From NCBI RefSeq assembly GCF_014083945.1, contig NZ_CP046444.1, positions 3,410,001 to 3,474,000 on the forward strand: a stretch of 64,000 nt of DNA, in the 5' to 3' direction. How positions within the stretch are numbered: position 1 is the first letter of the stretch; every line of letters starts with the position of its first letter. The position numbers and the translations under genes are program-made. Below the pieces are notes generated by a model, which was given only the letters and a program-made list of their open reading frames with translations, did not search any database and was not told where the DNA came from. This document shows, piece by piece, positions 8,780-17,545 of this stretch. This stretch comes from Granulicella sp. 5B5 (lineage in GTDB: Bacteria > Acidobacteriota > Terriglobia > Terriglobales > Acidobacteriaceae).

Positions 8780-9697
8780 CTAGTTCGGAGTAGACGTCAC
8801 AGCAGGGTGTTCTTTGGTGGGTGGAGGAGGCAGTGGGGCACGGTGATCGTAGCCTCTGGTCCCATCGGCCCTTATAGGGCCAGGACCAAATCCAAGATGT
8901 CCGCCATTTACGTCGATGTTGTTCTCGTTGCACGCCTCTTCATGGACGCGCTGTTTAGTGGCCGCGACCCACGTTCTCTGGAAGTGAATAGGCGCAGTAT
9001 AGAACTTCGGGTCTTCAATGGTCAGGTCCAGATGTAGGTGGCCGAAGTCAGGACGTGTCCAACGCTCAATCGTGTGCAGTGCATCGCTGTGCGGATCAGC
9101 GTTTTCGTCCGCCCATGTTTTCGTCTCTTTGAACGCAATGGCATCGACCACAAACGTGTCACCGTCCCAACTTCCGATGTTTTCGCCAAAGTAGGTCGGG
9201 TCTGGATCGTCCGAGTGCGGTCGTCCGTCCGTAACAACGAGTCGGAAGGTTCCGTATTGGTAGAGGAACACTGTTGATCCCGGCACCTGCAGAAGCTGAA
9301 ATCCACCATCACCAGCATCTTCGCGCGGAAGGCCGCCCGGCAGGCAGAGACTTTCGGGATCAATTGTGTGCTCCAAGTTGTACTTATGTGCAGCTTCGCC
9401 GGCAACGGTAAAGGGCAGTTCGTAACCGGGTAGGTCCTTCCCAATATTTCCGTGGGGGTTTGCCTTACCGTCGTCCTTCCAATATCCGGAGAGATCCGGA
9501 TGTCCGTCCGAAGTTCTAGGAGTCGGGCCCGTGGGTGGAATGACACTATGTCTGTGTACCTGCGTCTCGCCATCGAAAATGTCCGGTGGGAGTCGTCCCG
9601 GCCGTGATGTCTGTGCTTGGAGTGGATATGCGGCAAGAGAGACTATTCCAAGCGTGAGTAAAAGAAAAAGAGTAGGTGAAGCATTGCCGAATCTCAC
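8780..9697 (-). CDS. Secreted protein of the HPDLSGYW type, paralogue A
   Basis: 305 residues; GTG start preceded by AAGGAG at an 8-base gap. A signal peptide ends at about LQAQTS. I recognise the family from Acidobacteriota genomes but know no function: hallmarks are HPDLSGYW (about 65-72), IDPESLC, GTFRLV, NIGSWDGDTFVVD, TWADENADPHSD, ERWTRPDFGHLHLD and a proline-rich end. It shares all these blocks and the final PLPPPP-x-K-x-HPAVTS with the protein at 13844-14752, so the two are paralogues flanking one TonB-dependent receptor on the same strand. A periplasmic or surface accessory of that receptor is a guess from position. Only a few cysteines are present and no catalytic motif is evident. 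Confidence 0.75.
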   Translation of the reverse strand: MRFGNASPTLFLLLTLGIVSLAAYPLQAQTSRPGRLPPDIFDGETQVHRHSVIPPTGPTPRTSDGHPDLSGYWKDDGKANPHGNIGKDLPGYELPFTVAGEAAHKYNLEHTIDPESLCLPGGLPREDAGDGGFQLLQVPGSTVFLYQYGTFRLVVTDGRPHSDDPDPTYFGENIGSWDGDTFVVDAIAFKETKTWADENADPHSDALHTIERWTRPDFGHLHLDLTIEDPKFYTAPIHFQRTWVAATKQRVHEEACNENNIDVNGGHLGFGPGPIRADGTRGYDHRAPLPPPPTKEHPAVTSTPN

Positions 9698-9747
9698 GGT
9701 GCGATCTCCTTATCAAGGGTGTTGGTGCGTGCTCTTAGAAGGGAAGA

Positions 9748-9781
9748 CCGGCGCGGGCAAGAATCATATTGCCCACGCCGG
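9748..9781 (-). terminator. Hairpin between the receptor and paralogue A
   Basis: CCGGCG-C-GGGCAA (9748-9760) pairs with TTGCCC-A-CGCCGG (9769-9781), twelve pairs with one mismatch, loop GAATCATA. It sits between the receptor stop (9795) and the next gene start (9697) on the minus strand. The T-rich tail is weak, so it may be a partial terminator. Confidence 0.5.
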
Positions 9782-9794
9782 CAGACGGAGAAGT

Positions 9795-12700
9795 TCAGAA
9801 GCTGAACCTGCCGCCGAGCTGAATGATCCGCGCGTAATTGATCTGCGAAGTGATTTGGCCGAACGTCGATCCTTGAACCGCTGTTTGACTGCCTGTATTT
9901 ACCGGCAAGACCGTCACTGGGGCAGCAAACTCGGGTGTATTGAATGCATTCAGGGCCTCGGCCCGAAATTGGAAGTCAGCCCTTTGGCTAATATGGAAGC
10001 TCTTGTTGATGGATAGATCAGAGTCGTCGTAACCCGGACCATACACCGGCAACGTGCGCGGAGCATTCCCGTAGGTATAAGCCGGCGCTACTGTGAAGGC
10101 AGCCGTGTTGAAGTATGTTTGAGTGCCGTTCTGCTGCGGCCCAAGCCTGCCCTGCGGTCTTCCAGATTTCGCGATCGGAACACCCGGAACCAGATTCGGC
10201 CGCTGTACAGCACCGCCAACTCCCGTGGTGCCGTATTGACTGGCACTGTTGAGGTCGGTCTGGGTAATGGAAAGTGGTCCGCCATTTTCAACAATTGTTT
10301 CATCGTTGAATTGCCACCCACCAAGGAAGGCATTGGCCCAGCGGTTGATACCACTCAAGTAGGCCCTTCCACGTCCAAATGGCAGATCGTAAGTAATCAC
10401 GAGCGTGGCCCGGTTCGGCACATCATCTGCGGCACGCGCATATTCAGCCTTGGGATTGGTGTTGTCTTGAGGGCCCGCTGTGGCGTTTAGGTTGTCGCTG
10501 GTCGCGGGCGCCGACACGGAGGAGTAGATGTTGTCCCAGTTTGACGACCAGGTGTAGGTCCCAAGCACGGTCAGCCCATTGCGGAAGCTACGCTGGACCT
10601 TAACCGCGAGAGCGTTGTAGCGCGAGTAGCCATTGCTCTCGGAAAGAGTGACCGAAGAGAACTCAGGGAAGGGAAGTTGCAGCTGAGCCGCTGACAAAGT
10701 CGTCTGCGATACAAGCCCAGTGGCGGGGTATCCCCCCACAGTTGTTGCATGAAATGGGTTTGCGACTGGAGTTGCCAACGAAGTGCCAGTTGCCGCAAAT
10801 AAAACCCTGTTTGGCAATTGGTTGATATTTACCGTATTTTCGAAGTTCCGCGTGTGTGCTCCTACATAACCTACTTTCAGGGCAATATGGCCGGGGAGTT
10901 CTCTTTGAAGATCAACCGAATACTGCTGCACTAGGGGATATCGGCGGCTGGAATCAATGCCGGTGATCGAGCCGCCTACACCCGTGAGATATCCCAGCGA
11001 GTTACCACTCGGTGCCAGCAGCCCGCCAGGGAAGGGGTTGGAGAGATATGCGCCCGTGCCGAAGTTGCTTGCAGGAGTGGCTGCCGTAAGGTTCGATGTG
11101 CTGTACGTTGTCGTCTGGCTATATCCGGGAGAATAGTTTGTGAGCGCAACCGGAGCGTAGAACAGACCGAAGCCGGCACGCAGTACGGTTTTCTTATCCA
11201 GCGAGTATGCAAGGCCAAGCCGGGGTGAATACTTTGCGGCTCCATATTGGCAGCACTTCGTTGAATACCCGTTCGTCCCCGCGAACTCAACACCGCCCAA
11301 CAAGGGCGTCCCACTGGTGGATAGCGGATTTTGGATAGTCTTATTGAAGCCGACGATGAATCGGTTGTTCGCCTCGCTCTGCCCTGGTTCGACTTCCAGC
11401 CGCAGACCGAGATTCACTGTAAGGGCATTGTTCAGACGAAAGTCATCCTGTCCATAGAAGGCGCTGTAGTTGGCAAGCTGCAATGTATAGGGCGCATTGA
11501 TCGTGACGGATGCACTTGAGACAGCGCCGAGCAGCAGGTCGGCTATCGAGTTGCCGCTCGTTGTGGACGCGCTGGCGCCGTTGATAGAGGTGTACTGGCC
11601 ATTGAAGTTATAGGCTCCATTTCCACCGGAAAAACTCTGCGTGTAATCACGCAGTCCGCGGTAGACGTATCCAGCCTTTACATTGTGCCTGCCGATGGTT
11701 TTCGATACGCTAATCACGAAGTTGCGCGAGTAGTTAATAGTCGGGCCACTGTTGGCACCGCCAAGACTGGCGACGCCGCTTGGCGTGATGGTGGGGAATG
11801 TGGCGGATTGGAGTCGGCTCACGAAGCCTTGAGAGAAGCCGGTTCCTCCAAAGCCATTTGTCTGATCGAACCCGTTACTGTACTGCGGAGAAGTGCTGTA
11901 ATAGCGGTTGAACCCATATGCGACGTTCAGAACCGTCGTTGGTGAAAGCAGGATCGTATTGTTGATGGCGGTTGCATCGTTATAGCGTGTAAGTACGCCA
12001 ATGCCTTCTGCCTTCACATGTAGCACACTTCCGCTGGGTTCTTGCGTCGCCAAATGCACATAGGAGGCTGCAGCCGACCACCGGCTGTTGAACTGATGGT
12101 CAAGCTTCCCGCTATACATATCAGACCGTGTCTTAAGGGAGTCCTGAGGAAGTGCGCGGTTCCCTGTACCGTACGCCTGCGACGATGCCAGAGCCACATT
12201 AGGTAAGGGATAGGAGTTCGCAATAAACTGTCCGATCGGGTTGATGCTTACATCGCTCCCCGGGATGTAGTTTGGCGTTGGGATGCCATTTTTCATACCG
12301 GTGATGACTGCCGTACGTTTCCCTTCGACGAAGGGTTGGGTGGGGTCATAGAGCGTAGGTTCAGTTGGGCCGGGATTGTCAGATTGCGTGAAGTCGCCCA
12401 GGCGTTCCGCGGCTGTTGGAACATACACGGCTGTGCTGCTGGCAGCATAAGGCTGCTGTTGTCGATATCCATCCTCCGTGATCCAAAAGTAGTACTTCCC
12501 TCCCACTAGTGGCACGCCGCTGAAGCCCGGAATCTTGTCAAGTGGAAGTGGACCGCCGAGTGCACCCGAATAGAGATAGGTCGCCTGGCCAGGACGAGGC
12601 GCATGGCTGAGATTGCTGTAGAAGCTGTTGGCACTCCAAGGTGTCTGCCTCGTTTCGCCATAGAGCACACCGTGCAGTTGATCGTTGCCAGATTTCAGGG

Positions 12701-13448
12701 TTGCGTTGTAAAGCCCGCCACCGACGCGCCCAGCTTCAGCGTCGTAGGTGTTGGCTTGGACCTTGACCTCTGAAACCGCTTCCAGCGAGGGGATAAAAGT
12801 CACAATGCCTGCCGACGTTGAGGTAGGAATTCCATCCACCACATAGCCGTTGGTGCCGATGGGGGCACCGGCAATCGAGACCGAAGACGTCATATTCTGG
12901 TCCTCGGCCCGCGCCTGTTGAGGATTACCGGTAGGTATGACGTTGCTGTCCAGCTTGTCCATGATGAATGGATTCCGGCCCAGATTCGGTAGGTCCTGAA
13001 GCTTCCGCTCATCGTAGAGCTGACCGTTACTGGCGCTGGCATTGTTGATCAGTTCTTCTGTGCTTGCGCTCACGTCTACGGTTTGTTCAGCACTCCCAAC
13101 GGCTAGCTTGAAGTCGAGGGTCTTCGTTACACCGAGTTCTGTGATGAGACCGATTTCGTGCCCTGTCTTGAACCCGGACTCTTCGACGCTGACTGAGTAG
13201 GAGCCTGGATCGACGGCGCCGAAGAAATAAATTCCGGAACCATTGGTCACTTCTGTTCGGCTCACATGGGTGCGGTCGGCGGTAAGAGTCACCTTCGCGC
13301 CAGCTACTGCGGCATTTTGAGAGTCGGAAACAAGACCACGAACACTTCCATAGTTTGTCTGGGCTTTGATGGGGGCGGCACTGAATACCGACAATAGCAA
13401 AAGGATGGGTAGGCCGGATATAAATCGATACAAACGTGCGTACTTCAT
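9795..13448 (-). CDS. TonB-dependent receptor, Oar-like, with carboxypeptidase-regulatory-like domain
   Basis: 1217 residues; ATG after AGGGAG. A signal peptide is followed by a carboxypeptidase-regulatory-like domain (GSVRGLVSDSQNAAVAGAKV, about 33-120), a plug segment (DLPNLGRNPFIMDKL; VVDGIPTSTSAG) and a barrel with LNAFNTPEF near the end and terminal IQLGGRFSF. The architecture is that of the 4024-7671 receptor, but the plug and barrel differ, so the substrates probably differ. It lies between two paralogous HPDLSGYW proteins on its own strand, with gaps of 97 and 395 bases, which makes those proteins candidates for substrate-handling partners. Substrate unknown. Confidence 0.9.
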   Translation of the reverse strand: MKYARLYRFISGLPILLLLSVFSAAPIKAQTNYGSVRGLVSDSQNAAVAGAKVTLTADRTHVSRTEVTNGSGIYFFGAVDPGSYSVSVEESGFKTGHEIGLITELGVTKTLDFKLAVGSAEQTVDVSASTEELINNASASNGQLYDERKLQDLPNLGRNPFIMDKLDSNVIPTGNPQQARAEDQNMTSSVSIAGAPIGTNGYVVDGIPTSTSAGIVTFIPSLEAVSEVKVQANTYDAEAGRVGGGLYNATLKSGNDQLHGVLYGETRQTPWSANSFYSNLSHAPRPGQATYLYSGALGGPLPLDKIPGFSGVPLVGGKYYFWITEDGYRQQQPYAASSTAVYVPTAAERLGDFTQSDNPGPTEPTLYDPTQPFVEGKRTAVITGMKNGIPTPNYIPGSDVSINPIGQFIANSYPLPNVALASSQAYGTGNRALPQDSLKTRSDMYSGKLDHQFNSRWSAAASYVHLATQEPSGSVLHVKAEGIGVLTRYNDATAINNTILLSPTTVLNVAYGFNRYYSTSPQYSNGFDQTNGFGGTGFSQGFVSRLQSATFPTITPSGVASLGGANSGPTINYSRNFVISVSKTIGRHNVKAGYVYRGLRDYTQSFSGGNGAYNFNGQYTSINGASASTTSGNSIADLLLGAVSSASVTINAPYTLQLANYSAFYGQDDFRLNNALTVNLGLRLEVEPGQSEANNRFIVGFNKTIQNPLSTSGTPLLGGVEFAGTNGYSTKCCQYGAAKYSPRLGLAYSLDKKTVLRAGFGLFYAPVALTNYSPGYSQTTTYSTSNLTAATPASNFGTGAYLSNPFPGGLLAPSGNSLGYLTGVGGSITGIDSSRRYPLVQQYSVDLQRELPGHIALKVGYVGAHTRNFENTVNINQLPNRVLFAATGTSLATPVANPFHATTVGGYPATGLVSQTTLSAAQLQLPFPEFSSVTLSESNGYSRYNALAVKVQRSFRNGLTVLGTYTWSSNWDNIYSSVSAPATSDNLNATAGPQDNTNPKAEYARAADDVPNRATLVITYDLPFGRGRAYLSGINRWANAFLGGWQFNDETIVENGGPLSITQTDLNSASQYGTTGVGGAVQRPNLVPGVPIAKSGRPQGRLGPQQNGTQTYFNTAAFTVAPAYTYGNAPRTLPVYGPGYDDSDLSINKSFHISQRADFQFRAEALNAFNTPEFAAPVTVLPVNTGSQTAVQGSTFGQITSQINYARIIQLGGRFSF

Positions 13449-13843
13449 GAATCGTTCTCCCTAAGCCTGGCGCAGGCTGGCGTATGCTCTTAGCGTCGAG
13501 TCAACTGAGAACACTTGTGAGATAGCTCACCGGAGTGAGCAACATCATGGAACTCCATACAGCAGAGGAGGCCATGCCACAAGTGCTAGATTGTTCGGAA
13601 AGGTGCTTTCTCGAGTGATGCAGACGCAGGCGTGCAAGCCGAGCGCATTGGCGCCTCAAGGATGCATGGCCTCTGTCACTTCACAAAGCTAGAGAATGGG
13701 ACAACAACGACATCTCTCTGTGGAGCCAGCGCCGGTGCTGGCTCCACAGAGTGGGTTTCTAAGATTGAGGGCTACCTGTCGATTCGTCATGGGATCGCTG
13801 GGTATTCAGTTATAAATATTGAGACTGTGTCTGCTCGGATGAA
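13449..13843. other. Spacer between receptor and paralogue B
   Basis: 395 bases with no credible gene. It holds one strong hairpin, CTCTGTGGAGCCAGC (13716-13730) against GCTGGCTCCACAGAG (13737-13751), a perfect 15-base stem. On the plus strand it is followed by TGGGTTTCT. It lies about 90 bases beyond the stop of the minus-strand gene at 13844 and most simply terminates it. The receptor promoter is presumably in 13450-13700 but was not identified. Confidence 0.5.
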
Positions 13844-14752
13844 TCAGTTAGGTATTGAGGTGACGGCTGGGTGGTCCTTCGAGGGAGGTGGTGGCAGCGG
13901 AGCCACTTTGTCAAATCCACGCTGTCCATCGGCCCCGATAACTCCAGGGCCAGGCCCAAGATGAGGAGCATCTACATTATCTTCAGAGCATGAGTACTCA
14001 TGTACCTCAGCTCCTGGCTTACCCAGCAACCAGGTGCGTTGATAATGAATGGGCTCTGTGTAGTATTTCGGATCGGTCACTACCATTTCGAGGTGCAGAT
14101 GCCCGACATCAGGCCTGGTCCAGCGTTCTACGACATGCTGCTCATCGCTATGAGGATCGGCGTTCTCATCTGCCCAGGTTCGCTTTTCCTTGAAGCCGGT
14201 GGAGTCGATAACGAACGTATCACCATCCCATGACCCGATCTCCTCGCCGAAGAATGATGGATCGGGGTCCGCCGTATGCTTACTTCCATCAAAAGGCACG
14301 AGTCGATATGTTGTGTACCAGTACAAAAATACGGTGTGGTCCTTGCCTTGGAGAAGCTGAAATGGCAACCCGCTTGCGTTGTGTCGTGGAAGGCCACCCA
14401 CAATGCAGAGAGCCTCAGGATCAACCGTATGCTCCACGTTGTATTCGTGCGCAGTGACGCCGGCGGGAGTAAAAGGTAGCTTATATCCCGGATAATCCTT
14501 GCCGAGATTGCCGACAGGTTTATCCTTTGGCGCGTGGGACGGGATCCAGTATCCCGATAGGTCGGGGTGATTCCCGAGTCGCGGCGCTGGTCCCTTCGGC
14601 AGGTCAGCCTCGCTGCGCGAGAACGGAGAGTTCTCGCTGCCTCTGGTGTCAGGCTGCTTTTGTGCGGGGCTCTGGGCACTGAGTGACGGATACATGACGA
14701 TAAGCAGTAACGCTGTGAGCGTAGGAGCGCCGAAGCGCAGTTGGGTCTTCAA
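13844..14752 (-). CDS. Secreted protein of the HPDLSGYW type, paralogue B
   Basis: About 302 residues. Start TTG 14752 is preferred over the GTG at 14785: AAAGGAGGT ends six bases before the TTG, and the frame then opens straight into a signal peptide (LTALLLIVMYPSLSAQS). Family blocks are HPDLSGYWIP, IDPEALC-like VDPEALC, FLYWYTTYRLV, EIGSWDGDTFVID, TWADENADPHSDEQHV, ERWTRPDVGHLHLE and a final PLPPPPSKDHPAVTS. It is a clear paralogue of the gene at 8780-9697. No function is known to me. It is first in the minus-strand set paralogue B, receptor, paralogue A, and faces the divergent DUF6152/DUF6644 genes. Confidence 0.75.
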   Translation of the reverse strand: MKTQLRFGAPTLTALLLIVMYPSLSAQSPAQKQPDTRGSENSPFSRSEADLPKGPAPRLGNHPDLSGYWIPSHAPKDKPVGNLGKDYPGYKLPFTPAGVTAHEYNVEHTVDPEALCIVGGLPRHNASGLPFQLLQGKDHTVFLYWYTTYRLVPFDGSKHTADPDPSFFGEEIGSWDGDTFVIDSTGFKEKRTWADENADPHSDEQHVVERWTRPDVGHLHLEMVVTDPKYYTEPIHYQRTWLLGKPGAEVHEYSCSEDNVDAPHLGPGPGVIGADGQRGFDKVAPLPPPPSKDHPAVTSIPN

Positions 14753-15310
14753 CGAAGACCTCCTTTCTTTTCGATGGAGTGCCACCCATAGAGATAGAAT
14801 CCCCTTGGTTATCGCAAGTGGCAGCTACAGCGATTGCCACCGAATGCAGACCGAGGTTTGCCTGGATTTATACCTAAGTAGGAATTGTGTGATTGTCAGT
14901 AAGGATGAGTCAGTCGGCCTACGACCAACGTCCGCATAGAGGTACTCAGCACAATTAGCGAGTACAACAACAACGCGAACGAATCAGCGAAACGATGCCG
15001 GGCATGGATAGAAAGTAATCCATAGAATAGATCCCGTCAAGAGTTTTACTTGACATAATAGAATCCTACTACTTAGAGTTCAGATATGCCTGCTACGACA
15101 GCGTCGTTGTGTTGTTGCTCCTCTCTGATTTTCTGAGTGGACGGCAACCCGACCTGTTTGATGCCATGACTAAAATCGTTTCTTCGGCACTTGATGCCAC
15201 TTGAGACCTATTTTTTCATCGGACGGCAGCAAGGATAGAGACCCGCTCCACTTCCGGAGCGGGTTTTATTTTGCCCGCTCAACCCACACAAATAAGCAAA
15301 GGATGACTCT
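14753..15310. other. Divergent intergenic region with leader for the DUF6152 operon
   Basis: 558 bases without a gene. TTGACA at 15050-15055 within an AT-rich stretch is a good -35 for rightward transcription, but no convincing -10 follows (TACTAC or TTAGAG). A leader of about 220 bases then runs to the coding start. It contains the repeated words TTGATGCCA and GGACGGCA and ends in a terminator-like hairpin (15241-15267). The arrangement parallels the leader at 621-802. Confidence 0.4.
15241..15267 (+). terminator. Hairpin with T-tract just before the DUF6152 gene
   Basis: ACCCGCTCC (15241-15249) pairs with GGAGCGGGT (15256-15264) around ACTTCC, followed by TTTTATTTT. It is a good intrinsic terminator only about 45 bases upstream of the start codon at 15311 and on the same strand. 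It would either end a short RNA or attenuate the operon. Confidence 0.6.
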
Positions 15311-15760
15311 ATGAAGACCAGAAGTGCGCTTGCCCTCGTGCTGGCAGTCTCCGCTATAGCAGCGGTGCCTGCATACGCCCACCACTCTTTTGCCGCGGAG
15401 TTCGACGGCAACAAGCCGACACGCCTCGTCGGCAAGATTACCCGCGTGGAGTGGACCAATCCACACTCTTACTTTTACGTCGACGTAACCGACGCCAAGG
15501 GCGTTACCTCCAACTGGGGTTGCGAAGGCGCCGGCCCGGGCGCGCTCAGCCGCCGCGGATGGAAGAAAGGCGACCTTAAGATCGGCGACACCATCGTTGT
15601 AGATGGCTATCGTGCCAAGGACGGCTCTCATCTCGTCGATGCTCGACGCGTTACCCTGCCGGATGGTCGCTCGGTCTACGGGGGGAGCCCTGGCGATGGA
15701 GGCCCTGGTGACGATGGCACAGACAAGGGCGCTCTTCCCGGCGCTGGTAAAAAGAGCTAA
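15311..15760 (+). CDS. DUF6152-type small secreted protein
   Basis: 149 residues; ATG 8 bases after AAAGGA. A signal peptide ends at AYA, and the mature protein starts at once with HHSFAAEFD. Then come GKITRVEWTNPHSYFYVDV and a strand-rich core with GDTIVVDGYRAKDGS, ending in a glycine/aspartate-rich tail. I recall this pattern (HHSF near the N-terminus, W-x-NPH) as DUF6152, function unknown; the paired histidines could bind metal, which is inference only. It heads a short plus-strand set with two DUF6644-type membrane proteins (gaps 36 and 27 bases). The family is often met beside such genes in Acidobacteriota, from memory. Confidence 0.75.
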   Translation: MKTRSALALVLAVSAIAAVPAYAHHSFAAEFDGNKPTRLVGKITRVEWTNPHSYFYVDVTDAKGVTSNWGCEGAGPGALSRRGWKKGDLKIGDTIVVDGYRAKDGSHLVDARRVTLPDGRSVYGGSPGDGGPGDDGTDKGALPGAGKKS

Positions 15761-15796
15761 AGGAGCCAGACAGCCCAACGCCGCACTTACTCACTT

Positions 15797-16321
15797 GTGA
15801 TACCGGCGTTGGGCCACTTCGATATGTATATTTCTGTTCCACAACATGTTTGCCAGCTTATCTATGATTCGCAGATTGGTACAGCTATTCGAGAGTCGGA
15901 CTATGCCTTCTCCATCATCGAGTCTGTTCACGTTCTCGCAATTACCGTTCTTTTCGGTTCCATCTCCATTCTGGATCTGCGGATGCTGGGTGTCATCCTT
16001 CGCGAGATTCCAGTCACACGCGTCTCGCGGGCTATCTTTCCTATCACTTGGACGGGCTTTGGAATCATGCTTGTCAGTGGGCTGCTACTGTTCTGGGCGG
16101 AGGCCGCGAAGAATTACGTAAACCCTGCTTTTCGGGTCAAAATGCTATTGCTGATTCTCGTGGGACTGAACCCGCTCATCTTCCACACGACTGTCTATCG
16201 ACGAGTGCACGACTGGGAGACGCTGAAGCTATCCCCATGGAGAGCGCGCGCTGCGGCCATCGCATCCCTTGCACTATGGAGCGGCATCATTGTGGCGGGT
16301 CGCGCCATCGCGTACTTTTAG
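15797..16321 (+). CDS. DUF6644-type integral membrane protein
   Basis: 174 residues from GTG 15797; ATG 15824 is a possible later start and neither has a clear ribosome site. Four to five hydrophobic helices are visible: SIIESVHVLAITVLFGSISI, TWTGFGIMLVSGLLLFW, MLLLILVGLNPLIFH and the C-terminal AIASLALWSGIIVAGRAI. The E-S/M-x-H-V/L-L pair in helix 1 and W-x-G-I-x-x-A-G-R-A-I at the end are shared with the next gene. I recall the family as DUF6644, no known function; the layout faintly recalls CopD-like copper permeases, which is speculation. Confidence 0.72.
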   Translation: MIPALGHFDMYISVPQHVCQLIYDSQIGTAIRESDYAFSIIESVHVLAITVLFGSISILDLRMLGVILREIPVTRVSRAIFPITWTGFGIMLVSGLLLFWAEAAKNYVNPAFRVKMLLLILVGLNPLIFHTTVYRRVHDWETLKLSPWRARAAAIASLALWSGIIVAGRAIAYF

Positions 16322-16348
16322 CTCTTAGATAAAGGATCTCTTACCCGT

Positions 16349-16825
16349 ATGTCTCCGCGCCCCTGGTTTGTCGCCCTTGCTCATTCCCCTCTCGGCCACT
16401 TTATGCAGACCAGTCAATGGGCCTTTGCCATCGTGGAAATGGCGCACCTTCTAGCGCTCGCGCTTTTAGGTGGTTCCGTGCTGATTGTCGATCTTCGCCT
16501 GCTGGGTGTTGTGCTCAAACGAGATTCTGCCGTCGTCATTGGACGCGATATGAGTCGCATCCTGTTAAGCAGTCTGGTCTTCATGATTCTCTCTGGAATT
16601 GCCATGGTCTCGGAAGAGTCTCTCAAGTGCTTTTATAGTCCTGCTTTCCGTTGGAAGATGGCTCTTCTCTTTACGGCAGTACTCTTTTACTTCACCTTGC
16701 ATCGCCGTGCGCTTTACATGCTCGGGACCCGGAGGGCGACGGTGTGGTCGCGTATGGCTGCCGGAGTGTCTATCGCGCTCTGGTTGGGTGTTGGCATTGC
16801 AGGAAGGGCAATTGGACTTATCTGA
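16349..16825 (+). CDS. DUF6644-type integral membrane protein, second copy
   Basis: 158 residues; ATG with AAAGGA about 13 bases upstream. It is a paralogue of the preceding gene: helix 1 reads FAIVEMAHLLALALLGGSVL, and the end reads ALWLGVGIAGRAIGLI. Four to five membrane spans are visible. The two copies in tandem suggest a heterodimer in the inner membrane. The DUF6152 protein upstream would be the periplasmic partner. Substrate and activity are unknown. It is the last gene of the set; after it comes a stretch of decayed genes. Confidence 0.72.
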   Translation: MSPRPWFVALAHSPLGHFMQTSQWAFAIVEMAHLLALALLGGSVLIVDLRLLGVVLKRDSAVVIGRDMSRILLSSLVFMILSGIAMVSEESLKCFYSPAFRWKMALLFTAVLFYFTLHRRALYMLGTRRATVWSRMAAGVSIALWLGVGIAGRAIGLI

Positions 16826-16854
16826 ACGCAGGAACTTGCCAAATCGGCGATGAA

Positions 16855-17160
16855 TTACTGCTTCCGGTTTGAGGTTATTCCGCAACCGTTACCAGACCCC
16901 AAACCACGTAGACTAGCGGCCACGAGTTCATGCATCTTCTTTGGCTCATCGCCTTTTACGAAGTATGGCGTCCACCCGCAGCCTCTCAGGAATTGGTCCA
17001 GTTCCTCGTGCTCAATGCGAGCCAACACCGCCGGATTACTGATCTTGTAACCATTGAGGTGCGGGGTCGGTAACACCGCCCCATTTGGTCCTGGGGTCGA
17101 GAAACTTATTGGACTGCCATGGGCGCCAATGACCCCGTCTCTGCTTCGCCGTCGCTAATC
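16855..17160 (-). pseudogene. Phosphoketolase (Xfp) remnant
   Basis: On the minus strand three frames join into phosphoketolase. Bases ending near 17153 give [11 protein letters not shown] (family GDGEAETG), the next frame gives W[10 protein letters not shown] (family WHSNKFLNP), and the next gives [15 protein letters not shown] followed by [20 protein letters not shown], then [20 protein letters not shown]. The order and spacing match xylulose-5-phosphate/fructose-6-phosphate phosphoketolase, an enzyme of over 750 residues of which only about 95 remain. Two frameshifts are visible within 100 bases, and the match stops at about 16900. It is a fossil with no chance of activity. Confidence 0.82.
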
Positions 17161-17189
17161 AATCACGCCGCACTGTTCCTATCCATCTG

Positions 17190-17262
17190 CAGGACTGAAC
17201 ACCTAGTCAATTCAGGTCCGTTGTCGTAGCGGATGGTCCGCGGCCTGCTCCGCCTCTATCTG
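17190..17262 (-). pseudogene. Fragment of an IS3-type DDE transposase
   Basis: Read on the minus strand, bases about 17202-17255 give RRSRPRTIRYDNGPELT, which matches the second catalytic-aspartate motif (IRxDNGPEL) of IS3-family OrfB transposases. Neither flank continues convincingly. It abuts the phosphoketolase remnant. Together they mark an old insertion or deletion junction. Confidence 0.6.
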
Positions 17263-17545
17263 TCTCAGAGCCGTTAGGAGCAGCGCTTTACTGTGCTTAC
17301 TCCGGCGTATCTCTCCCTTTACTCAGGAGGATAGAGATAACTTGCATGTGCGGGTTCTAGGGGAGCAGGTCAGTCAATGATGTCCTAAAAAATAACTTCT
17401 ATGGCGAGCTGTATTGCTCAGACTTAGTCGATGGAGAAGCGTAACACTTGGAAACGACTACCTTCGCTCTTTCCTCATGGCCCCGTTTGAAAGCAAACGT
17501 GGATATCGAGTGCAACGGCATACGGGTTCGACCAGGAGATTTTAG
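17263..17545. other. Spacer before the ice-binding lipoprotein gene
   Basis: 283 bases in which I see no gene and no strong hairpin. The only supported signal is the ribosome site CAGGAGA just before ATG 17546. The promoter was not identified. Confidence 0.3.

Noticed and set aside
13716-13756. The hairpin in the receptor upstream spacer as an attenuator like those at 770 and 15241
   Set aside because: There is no plus-strand gene after it; it is more simply the terminator of the minus-strand gene whose stop is at 13844.
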